Of a stretch of 64,000 bases of DNA, positions 16,711-25,945 are shown piece after piece. The notes beneath the pieces are model-generated. The model had not been told where the DNA came from. It was given only the letters and a program-made list of their open reading frames with translations, and did no database searches. This DNA comes from HKCCE3408 sp038530555. Its GTDB lineage: Bacteria > Pseudomonadota > Alphaproteobacteria > Rhodobacterales > Rhodobacteraceae. The position numbers and the translations under genes are program-made. The number at the start of each line of letters is the position of its first letter. The stretch's first letter is position 1. The DNA lies in the NCBI GenBank assembly GCA_038530555.1, contig JBCBCN010000004.1, positions 62,001 through 126,000 of the forward strand, read 5' to 3'.

Positions 16711-18099
16711 TCATGGTTCGATGCGGTAGGGCAGATAGGCGGCTGACCAAGCGATGGGCCGGTCGGGATCGGCCTCCAGGCGCAGCAGGTCCTGGCTGAT
16801 CTGGAAGAGCGATTGATTGCCGCCGGGCACAGGCCCGCCCTCCAGACCGGCAGGCATTAGGGCTGACAGCGCCTCAAGATCGCCCTCGATAAAGAGCCCG
16901 AGCAGAAGGCCTGGACCCGCAGGCTCCGTCACGCGCAGGCGCAGGGGCTGACCGCTGGCGCCCAGCGCCGAAGGAATGGTCAGGACCTCACCGGCCACGA
17001 TGCGGGTGGCGCCTTCGGGAGACAGGGTCGAGGGATAGACTTGGGCCAACGCGCCCGAGGGGTCGAGATCGAGCAACAGCAGCGCGCCATCGCGATCCGC
17101 CGAAGCGCTGAAATTCACGGTATCGCCGATGCGCAGCGTATCATCGCCCGAGGTGCTGCCCGTGATGCTGCCCGTGATGCTAAGTGTGAGACCGGCGGCA
17201 TTGCTGGGCGAAAACAGATCGCTGACAAAACCCAGCGTTTCCAGATAACTCGCGGGCAAGCCGTCATCCTCTTCGATGGGGGTCAGGACCGGCTCGGGCG
17301 CAGGCTCGGGCGTGGCGAGGCGTACGAGGACTGCCGCTGCGGGGCCGGTCACACTTGGTGTTTGCCCGGCACCGTCGGCGCAGGCGGGCAGTGCATCGCA
17401 ACTCGTCGCCAAAGCGGTGGTGAGCGGGCCGGAAAGCTCCGCCTCGGTAATCGCATTGTCGCCATCGGCATCGCTTGCGCCATCGCGCGCGGCCGAGGCC
17501 CAGGCGCGGGTGAAGGCCCCGCCATTGGCGCTTTCCCAGACGCTCTGGCCCGGTTCTGCGGCGCTCCAAAGCGTCACGTCAGGGCCGAGGCCGCCGATCT
17601 CATGCCCCTGCCCTCGGCTGCCCGGGGCGCCGGGCGCGAAGCCCGCGTCGAGCACCACGCTGATCTCCCGGTCGCCGATATGGGCGAACATCGCCTCCAG
17701 CGTCTCAAGCGGGATCTGACCGACCACGCTGGCCCCATCATGGGCGAGAAGCGCGGGGCCGCCATCGGACAGGATCGTTCCCAGCCCGGCAAAGTAGAGC
17801 AGCACGCGGTCCCCGGGCTCGGTCCCGCTAATGAGCCCGTCGATAATCTCAGAGAGGATCACGTCATGGCGGGCCTCGGCGTCGCGCAGGACCGTGACGG
17901 CGCCGGGGGCAAAGCCCATCTCCTCGGTCAGCAGGTCTGCCATCCGGTCGGCATCGGCCACAGCCCCGGTGAGGCTGAGGGCGCCTGTGAGCTCGGCGTA
18001 GTCGTTGATGCCGATCACCAGGGCGCGGTCTTCGGCCAGGGCCGGTGCGCCTGTGCCCACGAGCAAGGCCGCGATGGCCAGTGTCGATGCATATCTCAT
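16711..18099 (-). CDS. Pseudocaspase: C14-fold protein lacking both catalytic residues, with EF-hand and DUF4384-like domain
   Basis: 462 residues, paralogous in layout to the caspase at 14240-15808: signal peptide, caspase p20 domain starting DRALVIGINDYAEL, EF-hand-like DADGDNAITEAE (210-221), and a DUF4384-like C-terminus. The catalytic His is replaced by Leu106 in YFAGLG (codon 17784-17782) and the catalytic Cys by Gly153 in VLDAGFAP (codon 17643-17641). The frame is intact and codon use is normal, so this is not a decaying pseudogene. I infer a regulatory or scaffolding partner of the active protease, in the manner of cFLIP-type pseudocaspases. Confidence 0.87.
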   Translation of the reverse strand: MRYASTLAIAALLVGTGAPALAEDRALVIGINDYAELTGALSLTGAVADADRMADLLTEEMGFAPGAVTVLRDAEARHDVILSEIIDGLISGTEPGDRVLLYFAGLGTILSDGGPALLAHDGASVVGQIPLETLEAMFAHIGDREISVVLDAGFAPGAPGSRGQGHEIGGLGPDVTLWSAAEPGQSVWESANGGAFTRAWASAARDGASDADGDNAITEAELSGPLTTALATSCDALPACADGAGQTPSVTGPAAAVLVRLATPEPAPEPVLTPIEEDDGLPASYLETLGFVSDLFSPSNAAGLTLSITGSITGSTSGDDTLRIGDTVNFSASADRDGALLLLDLDPSGALAQVYPSTLSPEGATRIVAGEVLTIPSALGASGQPLRLRVTEPAGPGLLLGLFIEGDLEALSALMPAGLEGGPVPGGNQSLFQISQDLLRLEADPDRPIAWSAAYLPYRIEP

Positions 18100-20624
18100 G
18101 GCCAAACCTCCAAATCCGTCGCGCAGCGAAAGCCGAAATCGATGCCCGGCGCGTTGCCCGGCACGATGAGCCGCGCGGAAATCCTCAAATCGGCCGGGTT
18201 GACCGTGTTCCAAGAGCCACCCTTGAGGACCGCGCCTTCGGGCGTCAGGACCCATTCGCGGACATTGCCCGCCAAGCCCTGGTGTCCGCCCGGACCCGCG
18301 CCCCCGGCCTGATCGACCGAGACGGCGAGACGGCGGGCGGGCGCTTCGGCACCGCGCCAGACCGGGCCGGAGGGATCCCAAGCGCCCCAAGGAAAGGCCG
18401 CGTCAGAGCCGTCGCGCGCGGCGGCTTCCCATTCGGCCTCACTCGGCAAACGGCCCCCGGACCAGGCGCAATAGGCCACGGCATCTTCTAGTGCGATATT
18501 GGTGACGGGCCGGTCGGGGGCGTCTTCGATGCTGCTTCCCGAGCCCAGAGGTGTCGCCCAGCTATAGCCGCCCTGCGCCATGCGGGCCTCTCCGCTGGGG
18601 GTGAAGGCCACCACTTCGCCGGTGCGCTCGGCCACGCTTTCATAGCCTTCGGCCTCGATGAAACGGCGGAACTGACTGATCGAGACCTCGGTTGCGTCCA
18701 GCGCAAAGGGCGTGACGCGCGCCTCGCGGGCCGTCTCGCCCTCGGGGCGCATCTCCGGGCAGCGCGCGGGATCGATGGGCGCGGCGGAGCGGCAAAGCTC
18801 TAGGGCGGCGGTGATCTCGGCTGAGCCATCGCCGATGCGGATATCGCGCGGCGCGGCATCGCCCGCCAGGGGTGCTGCGTCGGGCTGAGCGCCAAACGCG
18901 GTGATCGCGGCAAGATAAAGCGCCTCGGCCTGGGCGAAGCTGTCGGCGTCAAAGGCGCTTTCGGCGCGGGTGATATAGCTTTGGCCGAGGATTGCGGCGG
19001 GGCTGGAGGCGTCTTGCGCCAGCCCGCTCGCCTCATCGCGCCGCGCTTGAGCGGCCTCGCGCGCGGTTTGGGTGATCGTCGCGAGCGCGGCCTCGGCCTC
19101 ACGCCAAAGCGCTTCAGATCGCGCGACCTGCCCCTCGGTCCAGGCCATCTCGGCCGCTTGCCAGCCTTGAAGCGGCGCTTGCAAAGGCGCCTCATCCGGT
19201 GCCACGGCAAGGCGCGCAAGCTCCAAGGCTGCACCCGCCGCGCGTTCGGCTTCGCGCGCAAAGCTTCGGGCCTCGGCAATCGCTTCGCTCACGGATTCGG
19301 CGCTGGCCTGGGCCGCGTTGGCTTGGGCTTGCGCCTCCGATGGTTGATCGGGCATGGCGGCATCGGCGGCATTGAGCGTCTCTTGTGCCGCTAAAATCTC
19401 CGCCGCAGTGGCCTCAGTGGCTAAGGCCGCGCCGCTGGCCTCAGCCGTTGCGATCGCGCGGTCGGCTTGGCGAAGGGCATTATGGGCATCGGCAAGAGCG
19501 TCTCGCCCTGCGATCAGGCCATCGATCTGGCTCAGAAGCTGCGCCCGCTCTCCCGTCAGGGTCTGGTTGTCGAGATAGAGATAGACGGCGGCGGCCGTGC
19601 TGGCCAAAAAGCCCGCGAAAATCGTCACGGCGGTCGCGCCGGAAACACCGCCGGAGCGCGCACGCGAGGCAGCGGCGGCGCGCGGTGCGGGCTGGGGTGC
19701 CACGGGCTCAGCAGTCGCGACGGCCGTCACGCCGGGCAGAACCGGCGCAGATTGCGCGTTGAGCACGGTATCGAAGGCGCGTCGTGCGGCCTCTGCCCCG
19801 CTATAGGGCGCAGCATTGGGCAACCGGCCTGTCATCCGGGCCAAAAGGCGCGCGATTTGATCGCCGGAGGGATGGCCCTCGGGAAAGAGCTCTTCGGCGC
19901 TCAGGGGCTCACCGCCCTCGCCCAGGATCGCCGCAGTGATCGCCTCAGGCTCCGCCGGGCCACCGGTCAGCGCGCGGGCCGGACCGCCCGGGCCCAGCAG
20001 GATCCGGTAAGCCAGCATACCCGCCGCGTGCACGTCATCCTCGGGCCGGGGCTGACCGGTATTGATCACATGGCGAGACTGGTATTCCGGCGGCTGATGG
20101 AGAAGCGTTGTCGAGCGTTCGCCTGCGAAGGTCAGCTCCGTCAGGCGCAGGGCCGCGCCAGGCTGTTCGCGGCGCACCGTGTCGGGCGAGAGATTGCCGT
20201 GGACGAGACCCGCGGAATGAAGCGCGGCGAGGCCGTCGAGGACGCTTGCCAAAATGCCAAGGCGGGCGGTGACATCCATCGTATCGAAGGCCGCGTCGAA
20301 AACCGGCTCAGGACAGGCCAGAACCGCCAGGACGGGAGATTTCTTGAAGGCACGGGAGGTGAGCAGCCGTTCGGACGCCTCAAGCTGCGGCGCGTTGAGC
20401 TTGTCGAAGGTTGCGAAGGCGCGGCCCAGCTCAGTGACGAGCGCGTCGTCGCGGGCGGCACTGAAACTTGGTGTGTAGAGCGTGACGGGCGCGCCGTTTT
20501 GCTTGCGCACCCCGCTGAGCAGGGCGCAATCGCCCACCGTCTTGAGCAGCGCGACACCGTTGAAATAGGCCCCAAGCGCCTCGGTCAGCCTTGCATCTAT
20601 GACATTGTTCGCGCCGTCTTTCAT
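18096..20624 (-). CDS. Pseudokinase-TM-coiled coil-FGE (sulfatase-modifying factor) fusion protein
   Basis: 842 residues. Residues ~1-280 resemble a Ser/Thr kinase fold, but the catalytic loop reads VHGNLSPDT (no HRD Asp) and there is no DFG, so it is probably inactive. A single membrane segment lies near 330-350 (FAGFLASTAAAVYLYL). It is followed by ~270 residues of Ala/Glu-rich coiled coil in the periplasm. A C-terminal formylglycine-generating-enzyme-like domain ends it (SISQFRRFI, CAWSGGRLPSEAEWEAAARDG, GNVREW, FGFRCA). Start ATG 20624 has AAGGAG seven bases upstream. Kinase plus FHA plus FGE recalls the threonine-phosphorylation modules that gate type VI secretion. It overlaps the pseudocaspase gene by four bases. 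Confidence 0.84.
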   Translation of the reverse strand: MKDGANNVIDARLTEALGAYFNGVALLKTVGDCALLSGVRKQNGAPVTLYTPSFSAARDDALVTELGRAFATFDKLNAPQLEASERLLTSRAFKKSPVLAVLACPEPVFDAAFDTMDVTARLGILASVLDGLAALHSAGLVHGNLSPDTVRREQPGAALRLTELTFAGERSTTLLHQPPEYQSRHVINTGQPRPEDDVHAAGMLAYRILLGPGGPARALTGGPAEPEAITAAILGEGGEPLSAEELFPEGHPSGDQIARLLARMTGRLPNAAPYSGAEAARRAFDTVLNAQSAPVLPGVTAVATAEPVAPQPAPRAAAASRARSGGVSGATAVTIFAGFLASTAAAVYLYLDNQTLTGERAQLLSQIDGLIAGRDALADAHNALRQADRAIATAEASGAALATEATAAEILAAQETLNAADAAMPDQPSEAQAQANAAQASAESVSEAIAEARSFAREAERAAGAALELARLAVAPDEAPLQAPLQGWQAAEMAWTEGQVARSEALWREAEAALATITQTAREAAQARRDEASGLAQDASSPAAILGQSYITRAESAFDADSFAQAEALYLAAITAFGAQPDAAPLAGDAAPRDIRIGDGSAEITAALELCRSAAPIDPARCPEMRPEGETAREARVTPFALDATEVSISQFRRFIEAEGYESVAERTGEVVAFTPSGEARMAQGGYSWATPLGSGSSIEDAPDRPVTNIALEDAVAYCAWSGGRLPSEAEWEAAARDGSDAAFPWGAWDPSGPVWRGAEAPARRLAVSVDQAGGAGPGGHQGLAGNVREWVLTPEGAVLKGGSWNTVNPADLRISARLIVPGNAPGIDFGFRCATDLEVWP

Positions 20625-20675
20625 GGCACCGCTCCTTTTTGCCCCGATCAAACAGCTCGGATCAGGGGGCTTCAC

Positions 20676-21518
20676 TCATCGCGATCCGCGCAGCTCCAGC
20701 AGAGCCAGATCGAACCGGGATGCAGCCAGGATAGGGCAGCGCGCGGCGCCCAGCGGCAAAACGTATTCTAAACGACGTAGGGTGTCGGAGGCCTCTGCCG
20801 CCCGTCCCTCACGGGCCAAAAGATGCGCCTGGGTCAGAAGCGCTCGGATATCGCGTGAAAGCTCTCCGTGGGCCGCTTCCGCCAGGGTTGGATCGCTCTC
20901 GCGCTGGGTCATCACTTGCCAGAACGCATGGGCCGGGTCGGCGGCGGTGACGGGGCGCGTAGGCACGCGCGGTTCGGCCAGGCAGGTCTCGAGCGCGCCT
21001 TCGATGGCGCGGGTTTGGGTGATGAGCGATGTGGTTCGGAGCGAAGGGCCAGAGCTACTCCCCTGCCCCAGGCCGGCCATCACGGCAAAGACCAAGGCAC
21101 CGATCCCGGCCAGAACGCCCAAGGCCACCGGCAGGGGGATGCTCTGGGGCGCATCCTGGGGCGTCGCGGTATCGCCAGACGCCGCCGCCTCCTTCGGCAG
21201 CGCGGTGCGCACCAACTCAATCCGGGTTTCCTGGCCCAGTTGCAGGACAAGGCCCGGCCGCACCAGGCCGGTGCGAGGATTGCCACCTTCGACCAGAGTA
21301 AAGCCGAGATCGGAGGCGAAGTATTCCCAGCCCGTGCCATCAGAGCTGCGCTCAAGCGTGAGATGCCCCGCAACGACATCGGCGGCGCCGAGGCGCAGAT
21401 CATCGCTCGGGCCGGAGCCGATGCTGACACGCTGACCCTTCAACGTGACGCCCTGTTCCAGGTCGATCCCGGCGGTGACCTCGGCGCGCAGGCCCTTGGC
21501 GGCGAAGAAGTCGAGCAT
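20676..21518 (-). CDS. FHA-like domain membrane protein
   Basis: 280 residues. The N-terminal ~105 residues look like a forkhead-associated domain (SIGSGPSDDLRLG then VVAGHLTLE, the GR/S..H-type pattern, followed by a beta-rich stretch). A Pro-rich linker and one membrane segment (about 135-155) lead to a helical periplasmic region of ~120 residues. FHA domains bind phosphothreonine, so it may sense a phosphorylated partner at the inner membrane. It is immediately downstream of tadC (one-base overlap) and precedes the pseudokinase-FGE gene. Confidence 0.72.
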   Translation of the reverse strand: MLDFFAAKGLRAEVTAGIDLEQGVTLKGQRVSIGSGPSDDLRLGAADVVAGHLTLERSSDGTGWEYFASDLGFTLVEGGNPRTGLVRPGLVLQLGQETRIELVRTALPKEAAASGDTATPQDAPQSIPLPVALGVLAGIGALVFAVMAGLGQGSSSGPSLRTTSLITQTRAIEGALETCLAEPRVPTRPVTAADPAHAFWQVMTQRESDPTLAEAAHGELSRDIRALLTQAHLLAREGRAAEASDTLRRLEYVLPLGAARCPILAASRFDLALLELRGSR

Positions 21519-22420
21519 CAGAAGAACCCTTGGCCGCGAATGGACACGATGGTGGGCGCGAGCGCGGCGATGATGATCGCCATCAGCATTAGGAAAACCG
21601 GCATCACGATATTGGTCTTGAGCCTTTCCGCCGTGCGGGCCGCCATCTCCTCGCGCAGGTAGCGCAGCTCCTCGGCCTGATCGGTGTAGAACTGCTCGGC
21701 CTCACCGGAGGAGCGTTCGCCTTGGGCCAGGTTCTTCAGGATCGTCTTGACCGAGAGCGCCTCAACCCGGTCGATCATCCGGTGCAGCGCATCATCGAAA
21801 CTGGTGGCGTCGGCATCCTTGGCGGTGATCGCGATTTCGCGGGCCAGCGGTGTGCCCGGCGCGGCCTCAACGTATTTGCCAAGCGCTTTGCGCGGCGTAC
21901 CCCCGGCCTGCACGACCAGGACGGCAAGGTCGAGAAAGAAGGGAAATTCCCGTTCGATTGCTTCGGAATTGCGCTTGGCCGCGCTGCCGACATCGAGGAT
22001 CAAAAAGAGGCCGATGAAGGCTCCGCCAAAGAGCCACCAGCGCAGGCCGGTCACAAGCCCGGCGCCTTCTGTGACGGCCGCGTTGACGCCGAAAAAGAGG
22101 CCGACCGCCCCGCCGATGAGCAGGGCTAGAACGATCGCGGCCGCCAGGTAATGCCCGCCAGACACCCCGCCATAGGGGCGCCCGGCATAGGTCAGTTGTT
22201 GCTCGAGCCGCTGGGCCAGGCTGGGAAACGGTGCTGCGAGCCCGGCGAAGGCCGCACCCAGGGCACGGACCACCTGGGCGGAGGGGTCACGCCCCTGGGC
22301 CTCGGCCTCAAGCTGGGTCTGGAAACGGCCATGGGAGGCGGCGAAGAAATTGGCCGCGATCAGGCCAAGGAAGAGCGCGCCGAGCCCAAAGGCCACGGGA
22401 ACCGCGAATTGAGCGATCAT
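21518..22420 (-). CDS. tadC: Type II/IV-pilus F family inner-membrane protein, TadC-like
   Basis: 300 residues with the T2SSF domain (about 160-290): FPFFLDLAVLVVQAGGTPRKAL, then ALSVKTILKNLAQGERSS and the final pair of membrane segments (ERLKTNIVMPVFLMLM...). It forms the platform of a Tad pilus with TadB. It overlaps tadB by four bases. Confidence 0.92.
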   Translation of the reverse strand: MIAQFAVPVAFGLGALFLGLIAANFFAASHGRFQTQLEAEAQGRDPSAQVVRALGAAFAGLAAPFPSLAQRLEQQLTYAGRPYGGVSGGHYLAAAIVLALLIGGAVGLFFGVNAAVTEGAGLVTGLRWWLFGGAFIGLFLILDVGSAAKRNSEAIEREFPFFLDLAVLVVQAGGTPRKALGKYVEAAPGTPLAREIAITAKDADATSFDDALHRMIDRVEALSVKTILKNLAQGERSSGEAEQFYTDQAEELRYLREEMAARTAERLKTNIVMPVFLMLMAIIIAALAPTIVSIRGQGFF

Positions 22421-23274
22421 ACCTGCACCTTTGTCAAACGGTGGCCGATCAGATGGGCGGCGAAGAAGGCAAGCACCGCGACGCCGATCAAAAGCTGCCC
22501 GAACGGATCGGCCAGAACGGACGTTTCATGATCGACGACCATACCGGCGGCGACGGCCACGATGGGCCCGACAATCGACATGAGATAGAGGTTGCGACGA
22601 CCATTCTCGGACGCGGTGCGCAGCTTTTTATTCAGCCGCTCGATCTCGATCAGGGTGCGCGAGAGGTGCTTGAGCGCCTCGATCAGACGCCCACCACTCG
22701 ACGTGCCCACCCGCACGACCGAGGCCGTCAGGGTGAAGCTTTGCAAGTTGAGCTGACGCGCCATCTCGGCGAAGGCCTCATCGACGCCCATGATCTCCAC
22801 CCGACGCTGGAGCCGCCCGATCTCGATATCGGCAGGTGCGGGCGCGGATTTGGCCACGCGCTTGAGCGCGGTCTCCAGCGTGGCGCCCGCGGCCATCTCA
22901 TTGGCGACCTGTTGCAGCGCCAAGGGCAGAGCCAGCTCAAGCTCTCGCGAACGCTGCGAGGCCGCGCGAGAATAGAGAAAGATCGGGATCGCGAGGACTA
23001 GGACCAGCAGCATGAAGATCGAGGGCAGCGTGGCGCCGACGGCATAGAGCGCGCAGGATAGCGCCAGCATCACGAACAGGCCGAGGGCAAGCATTTCCAC
23101 CGGATCGACGGGCTTTCCGGCGGTGAAGCTGAGCACGGCCAGGACTTTCTCGCGCCTGTTCTCCTCAAGCCGAGACCAAACCGCCTCAAGTGCGGGAAAG
23201 ATCAGGATCTGCAGCGCAAAGAGCCCTGCCCCGGCGGCGACCGCCATCACGATATTGACGATCTCAGGCGGCAT
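22417..23274 (-). CDS. tadB: Type II/IV-pilus F family inner-membrane protein, TadB-like
   Basis: 285 residues, T2SSF domain at about 115-245 (ALPLALQQVANEMAAGATLETAL, SFTLTASVVRVGTSSGGRLIEAL) flanked by membrane segments. Platform partner of TadC. Overlaps the ATPase gene by 11 bases. Confidence 0.92.
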   Translation of the reverse strand: MPPEIVNIVMAVAAGAGLFALQILIFPALEAVWSRLEENRREKVLAVLSFTAGKPVDPVEMLALGLFVMLALSCALYAVGATLPSIFMLLVLVLAIPIFLYSRAASQRSRELELALPLALQQVANEMAAGATLETALKRVAKSAPAPADIEIGRLQRRVEIMGVDEAFAEMARQLNLQSFTLTASVVRVGTSSGGRLIEALKHLSRTLIEIERLNKKLRTASENGRRNLYLMSIVGPIVAVAAGMVVDHETSVLADPFGQLLIGVAVLAFFAAHLIGHRLTKVQV

Positions 23275-25231
23275 TGCGCGCCCCCGGTTCTGTAACGCTC
23301 TCTTCCTCGGTGTCGAAAAAGCTCTCGATATCGATCAGCCCGCGTTCGGTCATCTCTTCGAAAAAGGCCGGGATATACCCCGAAATGGTGTGGCCGAGCC
23401 CCGTGCCTTGCCCGGTGCCTTGCTGCGCCAGCTCAAAGATCGGATTGACCGGGATCTGGCCCGTCTCGGGGTCGAAATCCCCAAGCTCCGCGATCTCCAC
23501 GATGGTGCGTTGGCGCGCAAGCGGCGGCGCATCAGGGTCGAGCGATGGCGTTTTGCGCACCTGCACCACGAGGTCGATCGCCGCGCTGATTTGTTGGCGG
23601 ATCGCGTGGATCGGAAGATCCTGGCCCGATTGCAGCACCATCGTCTCAAGCCGCAGGATCAGGTCTTGGGGTGAGTTGGCATGCGCCGTCGTCATGGAGC
23701 CGGAATGGCCCGTATTCATCGCTTGCAGCATGTCGAGGGTTTCCCCGGCCCGGCACTCGCCCACCACGATCCGGTCGGGCCGCATGCGCAGCGCGTTTTT
23801 CACCAGATCACGGATCGAAATTTCACCGCGCCCATCGACATTGGCGCGCCGCGCCTCCAGCGTGACGAGGTTGCGGTTGGTGAGCCTGAGCTCGGAAGTG
23901 TCCTCGATGGTCACGATCCGCTCATCACCGGGCACGAACATCGCCAAAGCATTGAGAAGCGTGGTTTTTCCCGAGCCGGTGCCGCCCGAGATAATGATAT
24001 TCTTGCGCGCTAGGACGCAGGCCTCAAGAAACCGCTCCATCGGCAATGACAACGCTCGGTTGCGGCGCAGATCAGACACGCGCCAGTGTTTTTTGCCGAA
24101 TTTGCGGATGGTCAGCGACAGCCCGTTGAGCGCCGTGGGGCTGGCCACGATATTGGAGCGGGAGCCGTCTTCGAGCCGCGCATCGGCCAGCGGCGCGCCC
24201 TCGGTGAGCTGTTTGCCATCGCGCCCGGCGATCCGCGCGGCCACGGTGAACAGCTCTTTGTCGGAGGCGAAGTCGAGACCGGTCTCGAACATCGCATTGC
24301 CTTTCTCGACAAAGATCCGGTCCGGCCCGCAGACCATGATCTCGGAAATGGCATCGATATCGAGGAGGAACTGGATCGGGCCAAGGCGGAAGAACAGGCC
24401 CAGCACCCGCTCCCGGATCGCGTCACGGATCAGCGCCAGCTTGAACGTCTCTCCGATCATGCCGGAGATGGCGCGGTAGGCCTCGGGAAAGCCGGCATGG
24501 AGCCGTTTGAGATCCTCCGCCGTGCTGTCGGCGGTCATGTCGAGGGCCAGCTCGGAGGCCAGCTCCTCGCGCAGCTCGATGGAGCGGTTGCGCTGATCGG
24601 CGTTGAGTTGCGAAAAGCTCAGTTCGATATCGCCGCGCGTCCCGCTCATCAGGCAGGCCGAGATGAGCGGACGGCGCAGGGCCTCGGCGCAGAAACGGTT
24701 GACCATTGCGATCATGCCGGGCTTTCCGGCCAGGTCCAGTTCCCGGTCGATGAGACGGTCGAGCTCGGCGGCCAGCAGGGTCTCGCGCTGTGCCTCGTCC
24801 CCGTCAAAGAGATCGCGCCGCTTGTCCTCATAATCGAGCAGCGCCTCGTTCATCATCAGCTCTAGATCGCTGAGCTCAGCATTGCTGACCAAATCGCTGA
24901 TCGACTGCGCGGGCAGCATGAGTTGCAGAAGGTTATTGCCCAGCCAAAGCTCGGTGCCGCCGGGCAGCGTGGCGCTTTGATCCTGGGCCAGCTCCAACCG
25001 GCCAAGGCGCAGGCCCGCCGGGGTCAGGGGCGTGACCGACCAGGTGCCGTCGCGGTGCAAAAGGCGGGCATGGCGTGCGGCCACGCCCGAGCCGCTGAGG
25101 TGGATATAGTCGCGGTGCCCGGCGCGGGCCGCGTCATTGCCCAGCTCGTAAAAGCTGCCCTCCAGCGCGATGGCTGCGCGGCGATTCCCGTAAGCGTCGG
25201 AGACGCGGATATGGGCGCGGGCCACACTCAT
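23264..25231 (-). CDS. tadA: TadA/CpaF-type secretion ATPase with N-terminal FHA-like domain
   Basis: 655 residues, longer than the ~450-500 typical of TadA/CpaF. The C-terminal ~400 residues are the VirB11/PulE-type motor: Walker A GGTGSGKTT, the Asp/His boxes IEDTSELRL and MTTAHANSPQD, and MRPDRIVVGECRAGE. The extra N-terminal ~110 residues have an FHA-like pattern (YIHLSGSGVAARHARLLHRDG, then a beta-rich region). The motor powers pilin assembly; the FHA end could link it to phospho-signalling by other proteins of this operon. It overlaps cpaB by four bases. Confidence 0.88.
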   Translation of the reverse strand: MSVARAHIRVSDAYGNRRAAIALEGSFYELGNDAARAGHRDYIHLSGSGVAARHARLLHRDGTWSVTPLTPAGLRLGRLELAQDQSATLPGGTELWLGNNLLQLMLPAQSISDLVSNAELSDLELMMNEALLDYEDKRRDLFDGDEAQRETLLAAELDRLIDRELDLAGKPGMIAMVNRFCAEALRRPLISACLMSGTRGDIELSFSQLNADQRNRSIELREELASELALDMTADSTAEDLKRLHAGFPEAYRAISGMIGETFKLALIRDAIRERVLGLFFRLGPIQFLLDIDAISEIMVCGPDRIFVEKGNAMFETGLDFASDKELFTVAARIAGRDGKQLTEGAPLADARLEDGSRSNIVASPTALNGLSLTIRKFGKKHWRVSDLRRNRALSLPMERFLEACVLARKNIIISGGTGSGKTTLLNALAMFVPGDERIVTIEDTSELRLTNRNLVTLEARRANVDGRGEISIRDLVKNALRMRPDRIVVGECRAGETLDMLQAMNTGHSGSMTTAHANSPQDLILRLETMVLQSGQDLPIHAIRQQISAAIDLVVQVRKTPSLDPDAPPLARQRTIVEIAELGDFDPETGQIPVNPIFELAQQGTGQGTGLGHTISGYIPAFFEEMTERGLIDIESFFDTEEESVTEPGARNAA

Positions 25232-25932
25232 TGGGTCGGCACCACGCAGTCCAGGCTGCCCTCGCAGGGATTGCGCAGGACCAGGGTGAGGTCGTTGACG
25301 CTTTGCACCTCCAGGGCCAGGAACGCCGCCACGGCCTCGGCCGGGGCTTGCAGCGTGACATTGCTGTATTCGGGCGTTTCGTTCTCGCGGATTGCGGCCT
25401 CGCTGTCGAAAGCGCCCACGGCCATGACGATAGCGTTTTCCAAAAGCGGCCGGGTCGCCACCTCGTTCTCACCGCCAATGAACGGCCCGAAGACATCGAC
25501 ATGGGCGCCCGGCGTCAGGAAGACGCCCACGCCGCGATCCGGCTCAACCGGGATCGAAAAGGCGCGGTGGCCCGGCAGGATGCGTAGATCGAAAGCCACG
25601 CGCCGGTCATCGAAGAAATGCGCGCGGTTGAGGAAACTGCCCGCGGGCACGTCTTGGCCAAAGACCATCCCGGGCAGGTTGAGCCGGGTCAGCGTGTCAT
25701 CGCTGAGCGCCCAGGCGAAGTCTTCGGCCAGGGCGGCAGGCATCGGTTGGGCCACGACATAGGCGTCGATGAAGGCGTCATCGATGACGGTTCCCGCCTC
25801 GATCACCAGGCCGTCTTCGGCCACAAGCCGCAGCTTGGTGATGGTGGCGGTCTGCTCTTGCACCTGGCCGTAATAAAACCAGCCCACCCCGAGGGAGAGC
25901 AACGCAGCGAGCATGTAAAAGATATTTCGCAT
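25228..25932 (-). CDS. cpaB: Flp pilus assembly protein CpaB/RcpC-like
   Basis: 234 residues with an N-terminal membrane anchor (MLAALLSLGVGWFYYG), a SAF-like domain (EAGTVIDDAFIDAYVV) and a C-terminal beta region (FSIPVEPDRGVGVFLTPGAHVDVFG) characteristic of CpaB/RcpC. These are periplasmic components of Tad pili. ATG 25932 is used because GGAAGG lies five bases upstream; the overlapping TTG 25935 is an alternative. No secretin gene accompanies it here. Confidence 0.85.
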   Translation of the reverse strand: MRNIFYMLAALLSLGVGWFYYGQVQEQTATITKLRLVAEDGLVIEAGTVIDDAFIDAYVVAQPMPAALAEDFAWALSDDTLTRLNLPGMVFGQDVPAGSFLNRAHFFDDRRVAFDLRILPGHRAFSIPVEPDRGVGVFLTPGAHVDVFGPFIGGENEVATRPLLENAIVMAVGAFDSEAAIRENETPEYSNVTLQAPAEAVAAFLALEVQSVNDLTLVLRNPCEGSLDCVVPTQ

Positions 25933-25945
25933 CAATACCTTCCAA

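Noticed and set aside
17041..18312. 423-codon plus-strand open frame opposite the pseudocaspase
   Set aside because: Long antisense frames are common in GC-rich genes; the minus-strand product has clear domains.
19467..20771. 434-codon plus-strand open frame opposite the pseudokinase-FGE gene
   Set aside because: Antisense shadow of a well-supported gene; low-complexity product.
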